Source: Lactuca virosa
Taxonomy: Eukaryota; Streptophyta; Magnoliopsida; Asterales; Asteraceae
Direction: 5' to 3'
Assembly: GCA_928212115.1 (NCBI GenBank)
Contig: CAKMRJ010005523.1
Coordinates: 250,725,152 to 250,789,151 of the forward strand
Length of the DNA stretch: 64,000 bases
The position numbers and the translations under genes were made by a program. The notes under the pieces are model-generated. The model was given only the letters and a program-made list of their open reading frames with translations. It was not told the DNA's origin and searched no databases. Of the stretch, positions 8,685 to 20,845 are shown piece after piece. Numbering within the stretch: the first letter of the stretch is position 1; each line of letters begins with the position of its first letter.

Positions 8685-11609
8685 TCATTCTCCTTTTTCG
8701 CATGGAACAGAATTTCCATCGATCATTCCAAGTCCTTCTATAATTTTCACAAGGGATTTTTCATCTAACGCTTTCGTGAAAATATCAGCTAAATGATCAG
8801 TTGTTTTTACGAAATGTACTTCAATATTCCCATCCTCCACGTGATCCTTGATGAAATGATAACGAACTGCAATATGTTTAGTCTTCGAATGCTGCACAGG
8901 ATTATGACAAATTCTTATTGCACTTTGAGAATCACAATATAATGGAATCTTTTTCATATTGATTGCATAATCACGCAATTGACTTTGAATCCATATTATT
9001 TGTGAAGTGCAAGCAGCAGCAGCCACATATTCTGCTTCAGTTGTTGAGATTGAGACACATGTTTGCTTTTTCGACTGCCAGCTCACCAATTTGCCATCGA
9101 GAAATTGACATCCACCACTTGCGCTTTTCCTATCAAGATTACAACCACCCAAGTCTGCATCCGAATATGCTTGTACAAAGAATCCAGTTTTCGAAGGATA
9201 CCACAATCCTAACGAAATTGTTCCTTTAAGATAACGAAAGATATTCTTCACAGCAGTGAGATGTGGTTCTCGTGGATTAGACTGATACCTAGCACAATTA
9301 CACACAGAAAACATGATATCAGGTCTACTTGCTGTGAGATAAAGTAATGAACCAATCATGCTTCTATATAGAGTTATGTCAACTGCAGGTTTATCTAACG
9401 ATGGTGTCAACTTTATGCCTGTTGCCATTGGAACTCGTAACTTCGTGCTATTCGTCAATCCAAACTTTTCTAGCAGATTTTTCGTATATTTTTCCTGATT
9501 AATAAAAATCCCTTCTCTGTTTTGACGAATATTCAGTCCAAGAAAATTATTGATTTTTCCCATCATGCTCATTTCAAACTTGCTTTTCATCAGATCTTCG
9601 AATTCTCTAGACAAGGCAGGGTCAGTTGAGCCAAAAATAATATCATCAACATAAATTTGAACAAGCATTAGATGATTCCCAACTTTCTTTCGAAATAATA
9701 TGGGATCTACAGATCCTTGTTTAAATTTAGATTGTTTCAAAAATGAAGTTAGAGTTGCATACCATGCTCTCGGTGCTTGTTTCAAACCATAAACTGCCTT
9801 ATCTAAAATATAAACATGATTTGGATATTCTTCGTTAATAAAACCTGGGGGTTGTTCCACGTAAACAGTTTCTTCAAGCTCTCCATTTAGAAATGCACAC
9901 TTCACGTCCATTTGATAAACATCAAAGTCTTTATGAGCTGCATAAGCCAGAAATATACGAACTGCCTCGAGTCTTGCGACAGGGGCAAAAGTTTCTTCAT
10001 AGTCGATTCCTTCTTGTTGTGAATATCCTTTAACAACAAGTCTGTCTTTGTTTCGAACAATATTTCCATCTTTGTCGGTTTTATTTTTAAAAATCCATTT
10101 TAACCCAACAATCGAAACATTTTCAGTTTTAGGAATTAATCTCCAAACCTTGTTTCGTTCAAATTCATACAATTCAGATTGCATTGCAACAACCCAATAT
10201 GAGTGTTCCATTGCAATCTTAACTGTTTTTGGTTCAATTTTAGAGATGAAAACATTGAACATGCAAAATTCTTGATGAGTATTCAATACCTCATTCTTTG
10301 CACGAATTTGAGCTCTTGTTAAAACTCCCTCCTGTGGATTCCCAATTACTTGTTCCTTCGGATGATCTCTTGTCCACTTTTCCATTGGCGGATATGCTGG
10401 ATCAAATTCCAAAGGTGCATCTTCGTATATATCATCATTCTCTGAACCTGCAATCGAACAAACATCATCAAAATCATTATTATTCACAATATTTTCTAAA
10501 TGCTCCCCCTCAATATCAGCATTGATTCTTCCATTCTCCCCCTCGAAAGAATGCTCCTCCTCATCTAGAGTATTCGAAGCCAATTGCTCCCCCTCCACTG
10601 GATTGTTTTGCAGACTTTCGTCCTTCTCTGGAGAAGTTGATGTTGAATCATCAGTAATTTTTGATTGTTCAGAAAGATGATTATCAGTTGCATTTATTTC
10701 AGCATCAACAGCATGATCTGAAATTCCAAAAATTAAATCATAATCAATGTCTAAGGTTTGTGAAGATTCAGATTCATCTTGTATGTTTTTCAGAATCGGA
10801 TGATTTTCAAACTGCGATGTAGTTTGTTTAATATAGTAATCATCAAATGTAAGATTAAAAGTTTCTTCAACTTTTCGTGTTCTTTTGTTCAACACACGAT
10901 ATGCAACTGAATTATGTGAATATCCCAAAAAAATCCCTTCATCTGCTTTAGCTTGAAATTTCGTAAGATTATCCTTAAGATTCATAATGAAGCGCCTGCA
11001 TCCGAAAACATGAAAAAATTTGACGTTAGGTTTTCGATTGTTGAGAATTTCATATGGAGTAATGTTAAAACGACGATGAATGAAAGATTTGTTTTGAGTG
11101 AAACATGCGGTTGATACTGCTTCAGCCCAAAGGTATTGTGGAAGATTCGCATATGCCAACATAGTCCTTGCCGCTTCGCATAGAGACCTATTTCTTCGTT
11201 CAACAACACCATTTTGTTGTGGTGTATATGGAGATGAAAAATTATGCGAAATCCCTTTGTCCACCAAAAATGAATCAAGAACTTTGTTCTTAAATTCAGT
11301 TCCATGATCACTCTTAATTTTTCGAACAATCTTCTTCAATGTTGTTTCCATCTTTTTGATAAAATCAATCATGATTTGTGCAACTTCGGATTTAAACCTG
11401 AGAAAATAAACCCACGTAAATCTGGAAAAATCATCAACAATAACTAAAATGTACCTTTTCTTGTTAAGAGTTGAAACTGTCGAAGGACCACATAAATCAA
11501 TATGTAAGAGCTCCAAAGGTGCGACAATTTTCGAATCAATCGTAACCTGGATGACCTTGTTTATGTTGCTTTCCAACTTCACAAGCTGCACATAAAGAAT
11601 CATTGTCAA
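8685..11609 (-). pseudogene. pol: integrase, reverse transcriptase, RNase H (element 1)
   Basis: Longest open frame of the element, 974 residues. Integrase motifs of the DDE type come first: the Asp in LHIDLCGP, the Asp in KSDHGTEF, and the Glu in [12 protein letters not shown] variable acidic linker follows with repeated EGE motifs. Next is the copia reverse transcriptase, beginning around VWRLIPK and carrying the catalytic YVDD (complement of 9642-9653). The end has RNase H features ([29 protein letters not shown]). Integrase inserts the cDNA; RT and RNase H make it. The frame is open throughout these three domains, but it is separated from protease by a frameshift near 11550, so a full polyprotein cannot be made without recoding. 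Confidence 0.92.
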
Positions 11610-12069
11610 ATTTAAGTACAGGTAAACCTCTTACCAGATCTTGTACCACAAGTTTATTGATGTTTCGAAAATTGAGATGAGAAAGTCTTCGATGCCATAG
11701 CCAACTTACGTCTGCTGTTGCTTTCGAAAGAAGACATATAGCAGGTTTCCCTACTATCGGATTGATATCCAGAGTGAACATGTCACCTTTCCTTTTGGAT
11801 TTCAGTAACACTTCTTTTGTATTGACATTCGAAATAACACTTCCTTCTTCGTTAAAAAGAACTTGATTGCCAGTGCCCACAACAAGTTGAGATACACTTA
11901 TCAAGTTATGTTGAAGACCTTCAACATATGCAACACGATTCACTGTGAATTGTCCGTTCGTGATCTTCACATATCCTTTGACTTGACATTTTTGATTGTT
12001 CCCAAACTTCACTACTCCAGCATTTTTGTGACTTCGAAAATCACATAAATTTTCCTTCTTCCCAGTCAT
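11536..12069 (-). pseudogene. pol: protease and pre-integrase region (element 1)
   Basis: 177-residue frame that continues upstream in the same frame to the copia-type aspartic protease motif WYIDSGCSRHMTG (about 12055-12095). The pre-integrase zinc-binding signature is clear: HRRLSHLNF followed by [10 protein letters not shown] frameshift near 11550, at the end of the zinc motif, moves the downstream integrase to another frame. The protease would cut the Gag-Pol polyprotein. Confidence 0.85.
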
Positions 12070-12135
12070 GTGACGAGAGCAACCACTATCAATGTACCAC
12101 TTGTTATCATATTGCTCGTCACATAGTACCTACAA

Positions 12136-13737
12136 TCATTGGAAAAATTTAGGTACCCAAGGCTTTTTGGGTCCTTGGAAATTAGATTTCAATTTCGAAT
12201 GTAATGAAGAACTTTTAACCCAATCACAAACTATTGTTTTGAGACTATCAATTAAGTTCACATCTTCATTTAAAGGAACCGAAACATAAGTTTTTGTTGG
12301 TTTCGAATGTTCACTGACAATATCCTTCGAATTCTGAGTTTGTGAATGGACATTCTTTGCTTTTATTACTGGTTTCCAAGCTTTGACTGATATGTTGGAA
12401 TCCTTAGAAGATGAACTGCCATTTGATGATGTATTCACATACTTCTCATATGCTTCGTGAATTTGCTCTTTTGAAAATGTATTCGACTGATACATCTTTC
12501 CTTTACCTTCAAGCCAATGATCAATGTTCTTCCTTGAAGTCATTCCTTTTTCTCGTGAAATTTTCATAGTTTCTCTCTTTGTTTGATTAGGAAAATTTGG
12601 CTTTTGAGGAACAAAATCAAGTTTTGGATTTGTTAGAAAAGATTGAGCATATGATGTATGAACTGTTGATTTAAAATGTTGACTTTGAAATAATTTTTGA
12701 TTTGGATTTGATGTTTTTGAAAAATTTGGTTTAGAAACTTTCGAAAACTTTGGTTGTTTATTCACTTCAGACCTTGAATGATTTGTTTTTGAGGAATGTT
12801 GAGTTTTGGTTGAAAAAGAGGGATTTGTAGCTTTGAAAACATTTTTGGGTGATTGTGATTTAGACAACTTTTGAGACTCAACGTTCTGCCAAAATATTTT
12901 CTTTCTTGCTTGTCTTTTTGAAATGTTGTTTTCCTTCGAAAATTTGTCAATTTGATCTTTGAATTCTTTGGAGTTTAGTTTGACAACTTTTTCATTTTCT
13001 TTAACAACTTGTTTTGAATTTTCTTTTTCAATTTTTGATTTTTCAACCCATTTTCTTTGTGATTTTTGACGTTGAAACACATAAGAATTCTTTGTTAAGT
13101 TGTTTTCAACTATGCTTTGATTTGCGAAAAAACCTTCATCAGTTGTTTTTGAATTATCCTCCTCGACTAACTTCTTTAATTCTGGTTTGATCTTCTCAAC
13201 ATTTCCAGTAGTTACGAACACTTGATTTGGAAAAATGACATCATCTGTACATTTGAAATTTGGATAAACCACAATATTCGTTTCAAGGTAATGTTCACCT
13301 TTTTCAGTCATTACTTTTTCGAACTTTTGTGTATCACCATACACTTGATCAACCACAATTCGAGGAATTTCTTCTTTCATTGAAGGAGTTGATTTCTTTG
13401 AAATTTTCTCTTCATTTTCATCATCACTATCATCAGTTTGACTATCTCTGACATCCACGAAGTCCATATCACAAACTTTCGAAGTTGAAGGTATATCAGT
13501 TTCTTTCTTAACCATCAAATCCTTAACCTTTTCTTTTCCTTTAACTGTTGAAGCAACATTAACAACAGACAACTGGGAACAATCAACATCCTCAAGTTCA
13601 CTAATTTCACTAATATTATCAGAATTATCTTCAATATCAGCAAAATTAGATTGAGAATCAGATGTTGAATTCTCAGTCTTTTTCAAAATGTGAATTTGTT
13701 CAGATTTAGTCAAAGTATCATTCACTATTTTAACCAA
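12136..13737 (-). pseudogene. gag-pol linker, basic/disordered region (element 1)
   Basis: 533-residue open frame rich in Lys, Ser, Asn and Gln, with no recognisable enzyme domain, ending in WVPKFFQ. It is in the same frame as gag upstream (separated by a TAA at 13894) and as protease downstream (separated by TGA 12136 and TAG 12130). This position between zinc knuckle and protease is occupied by a long low-complexity region in Sirevirus-like elements. Confidence 0.7.
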
Positions 13738-13893
13738 TTCATTCGCATCAAGACATTCATCAATTTTGACAATTCCATATTTATATCTATCATCAGGAAC
13801 TTTGTCAAAATCAGCAATTATTTTCTCACAATCATACGAAATATTATCTACCTTAGCTCTTTCGTATGCTAGAAAAGGTAGTAACTTTCTATG

Positions 13894-14337
13894 TTACTCT
13901 TTACTTATTTCGCATGAATGATGTAAATCAGTTAAATGTTTCTTTGTGCTAGCATTACAATAAATGTTTCTTTGTGCTAGCAAAAGTTTAACATCACTTG
14001 ATAAAGAATCCCTATCACACATAATATTTGTTATTTTTAATTCCAAACAATCAATTTTACTTATTTTCATTTCTAATCTCTTTTTGGTCTCTAACAACTC
14101 TATTGATAACTTGTTGGCCTCATTGCTAGCAGACACAACAATTGAATCAAAATAAGTAACAGTCTCATCAAAAGATATTAGTTCAGAATCATAAGCATGT
14201 GTAGGAATATTAAAAGATTCGAGAATTTTACGTACCTTTGTTGTCATCGGAGATTTGTATGCAGTCTTGGATACGAAGCATCGTCCTTTCACTTCGAATT
14301 CCTCATCATCTGAATCCTCCTCCATTTTCGCATACAT
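13894..14337 (-). pseudogene. gag C-terminal coiled-coil segment (element 1)
   Basis: 147-residue piece in the same frame as gag, cut off from it only by the TGA at 14356. Acidic start (EEDSDDEEFEVKG), then helical, heptad-like sequence (ETKKRLEMKISKIDCLELKI). It ends at TAA 13894. Element 2 has the equivalent at 49512-49943. Confidence 0.65.
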
Positions 14338-14355
14338 TGCCCCATGTGTCAGATT

Positions 14356-15498
14356 TCACATTTCTTCATCGTCTGATCCGGATGACCAGATTTGATAAGT
14401 TCCATCTTCATCCTCATGCTCGCCCTTTGCAACCAATGACAAATTCTTGGTTTTCGTACGAACCTCTTCAATCTTCTCTGCATAATACGCCTCATCCTTG
14501 ACTTTATTCTTCCTCTCATCCTTCTTCCGAAGCATACAGTCATTTGCTAGATGATTCGCACCGTTGCAATAATGACAATCTATTCCAGCATCACCTTTCA
14601 GCTTTTTCTCAATCTTTCCTTCAGTCATCTTCGAATCTTTCTTTTCAACTTTCTTTTTCACCTCATCAGCTGTTTTACCCACAACACTTCCTTTTACCCC
14701 AACAAGCTTAGTCTTCGGATTGAACGACCTTTTAAAAAACTTCTTAACACGATTATTCGAGTAAAAAGCAATTGCCTCATCATCCGAATTCATGATGAAT
14801 CCTTCTTCTTCCTCAGAATCACCATTATCAGCTTCTTTCTCAGATATCTTCGACACAAGTGCCAATGGACCTCCCAAATTCAGCTTCGTCTCCTCAGCAA
14901 TTTCATTTACCTCAGTTTCGTGTGTTTTCAACTGATTGTACAAATCGTTGAGAGTTGATGTATCAAAACTTTGCTGATTCTTCACCATCATACTAACGCT
15001 TCTCCATTCTTTTCGAAGACCCATCACAAAGATAAGATTGAATTCCATTGAAGTTCTGGTAATTCCATAGCGATTACAACGATAGATTAACTCATTTAGT
15101 CTATCATAGTAAACTTCGATTGTTTCACCTTCTTTTTGTCTGAAATCTTTCAGCTCAACTAAGCACTGTTTGACTGAATTGATTTTCGTCTTCTCACTTC
15201 CTTGAAACTTATCTTTCAGATTGTTCCAGATCTCCTTTGCAGTTGTACAACTCCTTACATAATTGTACACAACTGGAGGTAAAGCTCCTCGCAATTCCCT
15301 TATACACCTTTTCTCCAGTTTCTTCAGACGGTCAGTTTGATTATCAACACCAGAATTTGTAGAAGATGATCCAATTGCTTGAACAGTCACTGGAACATTG
15401 ATATTACCAGCGATACATGACCACAGTTCTTCATCAAGACCATTCAGATAATCCTGCATACGATCAGCCCATTGATCATAGTATTCAGGGATTATCAT
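14356..15498 (-). pseudogene. gag (element 1)
   Basis: 380-residue frame with a copia Gag core (UBN2-type: CTTAKEIWNNLKDKF, LNELIYRCNRYG, FVMGLRKEW) and a single CCHC zinc knuckle, CHYCNGANHLANDC, at about residues 310-323. Gag forms the virus-like particle and binds the element RNA. The probable original start is further upstream (ATGGCG, complement of 15565-15567). In that frame a TGA lies at 15527-15529, and an indel shortly downstream blurs the first codons. The frame ends at TGA 14356, after which the same frame is open again. Confidence 0.9.
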
Positions 15499-15809
15499 TG
15501 GAATTTTGGTTGATGATCATAACAGATGAGAAAATGAGGTCATCGAATTGAGATTTAAACTCGCCATTGTTGTACGGAAGTTGATTTTTGAAAATTTTCA
15601 AGAAGATTTGAAAAAATGAAAACAAAGTAGTTGAATCAAATCGGAATTGCTAGAAGAACACTCGATTCAACAATTCAAATGCATAATCAAATCACAGACT
15701 AAGATCTAGACCAATTTTTCACGATCAAAAAGTGCGGAAACTTTTGAACCAAGAATTTGATTCAAAAACTTTTTGAATGAATGAATATCAGATCACAGAT
15801 GTGATTCCT

Positions 15810-15821
15810 GCTCTGATACCA
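15810..15821 (-). promoter_or_regulatory. Primer binding site, initiator Met-tRNA (element 1)
   Basis: The complement reads TGGTATCAGAGC, matching the 3' end of plant initiator Met-tRNA, two bases inside the 5' LTR. Minus-strand cDNA synthesis starts here. Confidence 0.93.
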
Positions 15822-15823
15822 AT

Positions 15824-16147
15824 TGATGAATCAAAGAATCGAGTATTGAATTAATCAGAGTATGAATTCAAGTAAGAATGCGAGATTGAACACCGGATGT
15901 AAATATGATCTTGTTTCAGCTTGATTATGCTTTCGAATGTTTACAGAGAATAATAGACAGGTCTGTAAAAACTCTCATCTAACTCTAGTAAATAACCCTA
16001 TTTTATAGGGAAACGAAAGCATACAAAAAATATACTAAGGCTAAGACACTAATGCTTCGAATAATAAGCGCCTTAGTAAAATACATAACATAACATTCGA
16101 AGAGACTAAAATATAATTCGACTTATTACAACAATTCGACCCTTACA
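15824..16147 (-). repeat. 5' LTR of Sirevirus-like element 1
   Basis: 324 bp, the 5' LTR in element sense, followed by the target duplication GAGGC at 16148-16152. Confidence 0.95.
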
Positions 16148-16465
16148 GAGGCAGTCCAGTCAGACCGAAGGCTCAGGTGTGCATGCATTGTATGTATGTT
16201 GTGGTGTGTTGTATTTTCGGGGAACTCACTAAGCTTTGGCTTACAGTTATGGATTTAATGTTTTCAGATACTTCCGATGATCGTGGGAAGGCAAAGACGT
16301 GACTGTACATATTCATCAACAACATTAGAGTTCAACATTTAACTTATATTGTCTCAGTTTTCTTATAATTGTATTTTGAACAAATAGGTTTTCTTAACTT
16401 GTGTCTTATGAAAAATGGTGTTTTACCTTAATTAAAAATGAAGAATTTGTTTGTGAAAATGGGAC
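16148..16465 (+). repeat. Gypsy-type LTR fragment, right part
   Basis: Resumes the LTR broken at 2702. The segment GGGGAACTCACTAAGC (about 16219-16234) and a later GATCGTGGGAAGGC are also found near the 3' end of the solo LTR at 42130-44058, which fixes plus-strand orientation. The LTR appears truncated at 16465, where another LTR abuts it. Confidence 0.6.
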
Positions 16466-18367
16466 TGTAACACCCTTAAAAATACAACCCGGAAATTTCA
16501 TTTTTAAGTTGATCAATCATAAAATAAACCATATTGTTTTTTCCCAAAACCATGTAAACATAAAATAGTTTAGTTGTGTAATCCAACAATACATCTAAAA
16601 TCATCATCAGAGTCATAATCCCAAAATCACTAATGCGGAAAATCATGGTGTGATGCGATGCGATCAAGCCGGCCCTTTCCCCTTTGAGCTGGAAGTACCT
16701 GAAACCAAAACTGAAAACCGTAAGCACGAAGCTTAGTGAGTTTCCCCCACCATACCACATACAAATCATAAAAATACTGTCAGACATATCTGGGTGCCCG
16801 ACCTACCCTACTGAGCATACCTGGGTGCTCAACCTACCCATGTCAGACATACCAGGGTGTCCGACCTACCCCTGTCAGGCATACCTGGGTGTCCGACCTA
16901 CCCATCGGTTTTATTCCAACTGATTACGGGGTCTATTTCACCCCTACCACTACCATATAAATCATGTATACCATACATAAGCATCAAACAATACATACCA
17001 CCTTAATAATTATCACAAAGACAATTACTAAGTCATATCAATACTAGTGGGCCAACATTGGTGCCTTCGACCCACGATTTCTACGAAATGAGACTCACCT
17101 CACTGTATATGCCGAAATCGTACTCCTCGGTTGGCTCGTAACTGCTCTCCCTAAAGCATAATAAATTCCCTAGTCAGTCATTGAGTCCAAATAGAACTCC
17201 CTTATGGCCCAAACTTCTAATTCATGTCCAAAGGCAAGGTTTCCTAATCCTTGGCCTATTGGGCCTCTTTCTCCCAAGGCCCAACTCCTAATTAAATTAA
17301 GGCCCAAGTCGATACATTTAAGTTTCAAGACCCATTAAGGCCCAATACCATATATCCTAGGTCTAGGCCCAGAAGCCTTACTCCATAGTGGGTCATAAGG
17401 CCCAACTATTTTTAGGCCTAACATCCTAAGGCCCAAATATCCATTTGACTACTCTGCATGCGTATGCGCGACATACCTGGCACGTACGCCCAGTGTACGC
17501 TGGTCTTGACCACTTCGGGGAGGTTGACCTAGTACGCGCAGCGTACTGGCCAGTTTCCTTAGAACTCATTTTGTGACTTAATCCATTAAGTCCTAACGTC
17601 CAAAACATAGATCCAGGTCCTTTAAGACGTCCTAAACCATAAATTTACAAACTTTATGTCTTTGCATGCATGGATGTGGGTTAAGACATGATTTAAGTCC
17701 TTAAGCACACTTTATGACCATCTAACACTTGCATGATTGTGGCTTAACCATCAAGGCCTGATTTTTATGACTCTAAATGCTTCCAAGAGCTCAAAAGGAT
17801 AAGTCTTATGGGTTGGAACTACCAGAACACAAGAAATCTCAACTATGGAGTCAAAATGTCACATAAACACCCCAAAACTACAACTAAGCATGCAATGGTC
17901 AAGTTTGAAGCTTGATACCTCAAATGAGTCAGAAAAGATGCTAAACTCCTAGATCTACAAGCCCTTCTCACGTTCTTGCTCCTTCTTCTAACTTCCTCTT
18001 CTTCAAAACCACCAAAAATCACCCAAACCGAAATTAGCTCACAAAGCATGCAAGAGGTCTAGGTTTCGATTTCTACTCTTTAGGGACAGTGGAGGCTGAG
18101 GGAATGAGGTTTGGGACGGAGTTAATGTCTTTATATATGGTGCAAACCCTAAAATTTAGGGTTTGCAACTGGACAGGTTACGCCCAACATACGCCTGGGT
18201 ACGCCCAACGTACGCAAGGTTCCCTCCGCTTCGCGCCTCGATCTTGTACGCTGTGCGTACACTATGTACGCCCAACGTACGACCCTTCTCACAAATTACA
18301 CTATACTACACTTTACTTTAATAGAAGGGGAATACCTAGTGACTCAGATGTTACAAGGGACGTTACA
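16466..18367 (-). repeat. Gypsy-type LTR (solo or truncated)
   Basis: About 1.9 kb bounded by TGTAACACCC (16466) and GGGACGTTACA (18367). Minus orientation is shown by a sense TATA box CATATATAAAG (complement of about 18129-18139) with GTACGC/GCGTAC palindromes upstream of it at about 18176-18290, and more at 17480-17545. A tandem array of about 35 bp units lies at about 16790-16905. The flanks GGGAC and CATGC do not match, so no target duplication is seen and an intact solo insertion is not proven. Confidence 0.6.
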
Positions 18368-19363
18368 CATGCCCCGCTCCTCAAGAAGAAGTCACGGTTT
18401 CAACTCTTTCCTTCACCTTTTCCTTTTTTCCTTTTAAGTTATTACGTTTTAAGATACATATTCGTGACTGACCAATGGCTAAAATGAAAACTTTTCTAAA
18501 AAATAATGACAAATAGGAAACAAAAAATGTTGGAACTAAATGCAAACTCATACGTAAATGTTGGAGCTAAATTCAAACTGAGAAAAATATTTTATCTAAG
18601 TCAAACCGACACATCACCATGATTTATTGGTGGCAGGCCAAAGACCCGAAAATGAAACATTTTTCTAAAATATAATGACAAATAAGAAAAAAATTAAAAT
18701 TGAAACTAAAACAGAATAAGATTATATATATAATGAATTTTGTGACGTAACCCATGTTTTATTGTAAATTTTGATAACTCAAAGTTGAAAAAAATGGAAT
18801 ATTTTTTCCGGTAAAGTCCATTCAAAAAGCAATTTCACCACATAAAGTGGTGTTGTGGTTATTTTGTTAAAATAATCAAAAATATAGTTATTTTGTCAAA
18901 GGCTCCACTTATTTATGTGATTTTTTCGGATCAAAGATGACGATGTTTTATTGGTAAAATTTGATAACTCAATACTGAAAATAAAAAATTAACAAAAAGA
19001 GGTTACACTAAAAGATGACAAATGAAGCCGTCTAGTATTTCTGTATTTATTAGAAACAATAAGAAGGCGACAAAAAACATAAAAATATTTCAAAGAAGAA
19101 AGATGACAAATGGAGGCTTCATCTCTAAATCCTGTTTTCTTCTTAAAAGGAAAGCAAATGTTTCTTAAGGATTTTATATCGAAACGAAAATGAACAATAA
19201 GTTGTACCGTTAATCCAACACTAATTCTTTTAAAAAAGATATCTAAAGATTTTGAGGATCATAACATTATTATCAATGACTCGTTAGAATTTGTTGAGGA
19301 ACTTCACAACCTCTGGTGCACAGAAACCATACATCAAACGAAAATGATATAAGTAGATGTTGA
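18368..19363. other. Intergenic, AT-rich
   Basis: No gene seen. Two diverged copies of a segment with TTTTCTAAAA and AATAATGACAAATA are at about 18490-18520 and 18660-18690. The rest is simple AT-rich DNA. Confidence 0.5.
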
Positions 19364-19372
19364 TTTTTCATA

Positions 19373-19879
19373 GACAAAACTGTACAAATGGTCCCTGTGG
19401 TATGTCGAAAATTGCTACTTTGGTCCAAAAAAGTTTGGACTAGCACTAGAGGTCCAAAGTTTTCATTTTGTTGCAAGTTTGGTCCAAAAGTTTTGAATTT
19501 TTTTTAATGACAGATTTGCCCTTCTTATTTTATTTTATAATTTTCTTTTATTACAAGAATTCAAAAAACAATTAAAAAAACAAAATAAAATACACCTAAC
19601 TCTTTCTCTCTCTCATGTTCTTCATTTCTTCTTCAAAACCCTTATTTCCCTCAAATCCGCCATCTTTGACGTCCCACAAATCTGTCATCCTCGAGACCGA
19701 CGAGATCTATTGGTTTTCCAGTGGCACCGATGTTCAGAAAATTTCCACTTTTCGAAGACGCTGACCATCCGACGAGCATGGCAGCGAACATATATGGTGA
19801 GATATCTAGGGTTTGCAGAGGCGGCGGCGACGAAGGGGTCTAGGTTCGAACAACGCAAGGGTTTTAGTAACGTCCCTCT

Positions 19880-19935
<56 letters not shown>

Positions 19936-20845
19936 CATCGCCCTTAACCATCCTCTTCGTCAAGTTACAGATCTGTCGTCCTCCCTCCCAAACGACGCTG
20001 TAAGAGGGTTCGTTCAAAGACAAAGGATCTGGTATGTAGTGGCGGCGGTGACAAAGTAGATCGGAAAACCGACGACGACAATGATCTGGATTTCATTCAA
20101 AGATGAAGGAAGGCAGAAATAGGGTTTTGGTTGGTGACGACGACTTTTAGATCGAAGTTGTTATGATTGGTAAAGACGACTTTCAGAAGCATTCATGATG
20201 TGGTGGTTGACGATGATGGCTGACGGTGGTGACGACAGAGACGATCAAAAAACGATAATCATGCATATGTCTAGAAAAACTGAATGATTCTAGGGTTTTT
20301 GATTTTGCAAGTGTAGAATAATGTATCCTTATTTTTGAAATCTAAAAAAATCGAGTTTGTAGAGATATTTTGTTCTTGAGTAATCTCATTCTGTTTTGAG
20401 TGATTTGGAAAAATTTGGGTTTGTAGAATAATTGATTATTCATGTTTACGATGCTAATCTGAAAAAAAAATGATTATTTTATTTCTCAAATATTAAATTT
20501 TTTTGTTTGACCTAAGCTTGTGAGCTGGTGGTGGTGGTGTCATGCGGAAGTGGTGAATAGTGGTGGCAGGCAATAGTGGTGAAAGTTAATATGTTAAACG
20601 TAGGGGTTGGGTTGGGTAGGGGTGGTTTTTTGTTTTTTCTTTTAATCAAGAAATGTTAAAATAAACAAAACAAATGAAAAAAAGAAAATATCAAGGGCAA
20701 AATCGGCATTTTAAAAAAATTCAAAACAAATTAGACCAAACTTGCAACAAAATGAAAACCTTGGACCTCTGGTGCTAGTCCAAACTTTTTTGGACCAAAA
20801 TGACAATTTTCGACATACTACAGAGACCATTTATGCAGTTTTGTC
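19373..20845. mobile_element. Mutator-like (MULE) non-autonomous TIR element 1
   Basis: 1,473 bp with long terminal inverted repeats. The left arm (19373 to about 19505, starting GACAAAACTG) is matched by the right arm (about 20715 to 20845, ending CAGTTTTGTC). A 9-bp target duplication TTTTTCATA lies at 19364-19372 and 20846-20854, which is diagnostic for Mutator-type transposition. The interior has a (CT)n run at 19875-19931 and GC-richer DNA at 19680-20240 (several GGCGG and GACGACG stretches), possibly captured host sequence, but no transposase frame. Confidence 0.88.

Larger units (their letters stand above)
2703..16147 (-). mobile_element. Sirevirus-like Ty1/copia retrotransposon 1
   Basis: A structurally complete 13,445-bp LTR retrotransposon. 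The LTRs (2703-3025 and 15824-16147) both begin TGATGAATC and end CCCTTACA on the plus strand, and are flanked by the target duplication GAGGC. The PBS (complement of 15810-15821) fits initiator Met-tRNA and the PPT (complement of 3026-3038) abuts the left LTR. In sense order it encodes gag with a zinc knuckle, a coiled-coil/basic region, protease, integrase, reverse transcriptase and RNase H, then a spacer of about 1.9 kb, then a large accessory gene. Domain order and length fit the Sirevirus lineage (SIRE1-like). The LTRs differ by four substitutions and one indel, so insertion was fairly recent, yet all genes carry stops or frameshifts, so it is non-autonomous now. Confidence 0.93.

Noticed and set aside
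19685..20023. Overlapping frames on both strands inside the Mutator-like element.
   Set aside because: Both run through a (CT)n/(GA)n tract; the composition is simple-sequence, with no domain.
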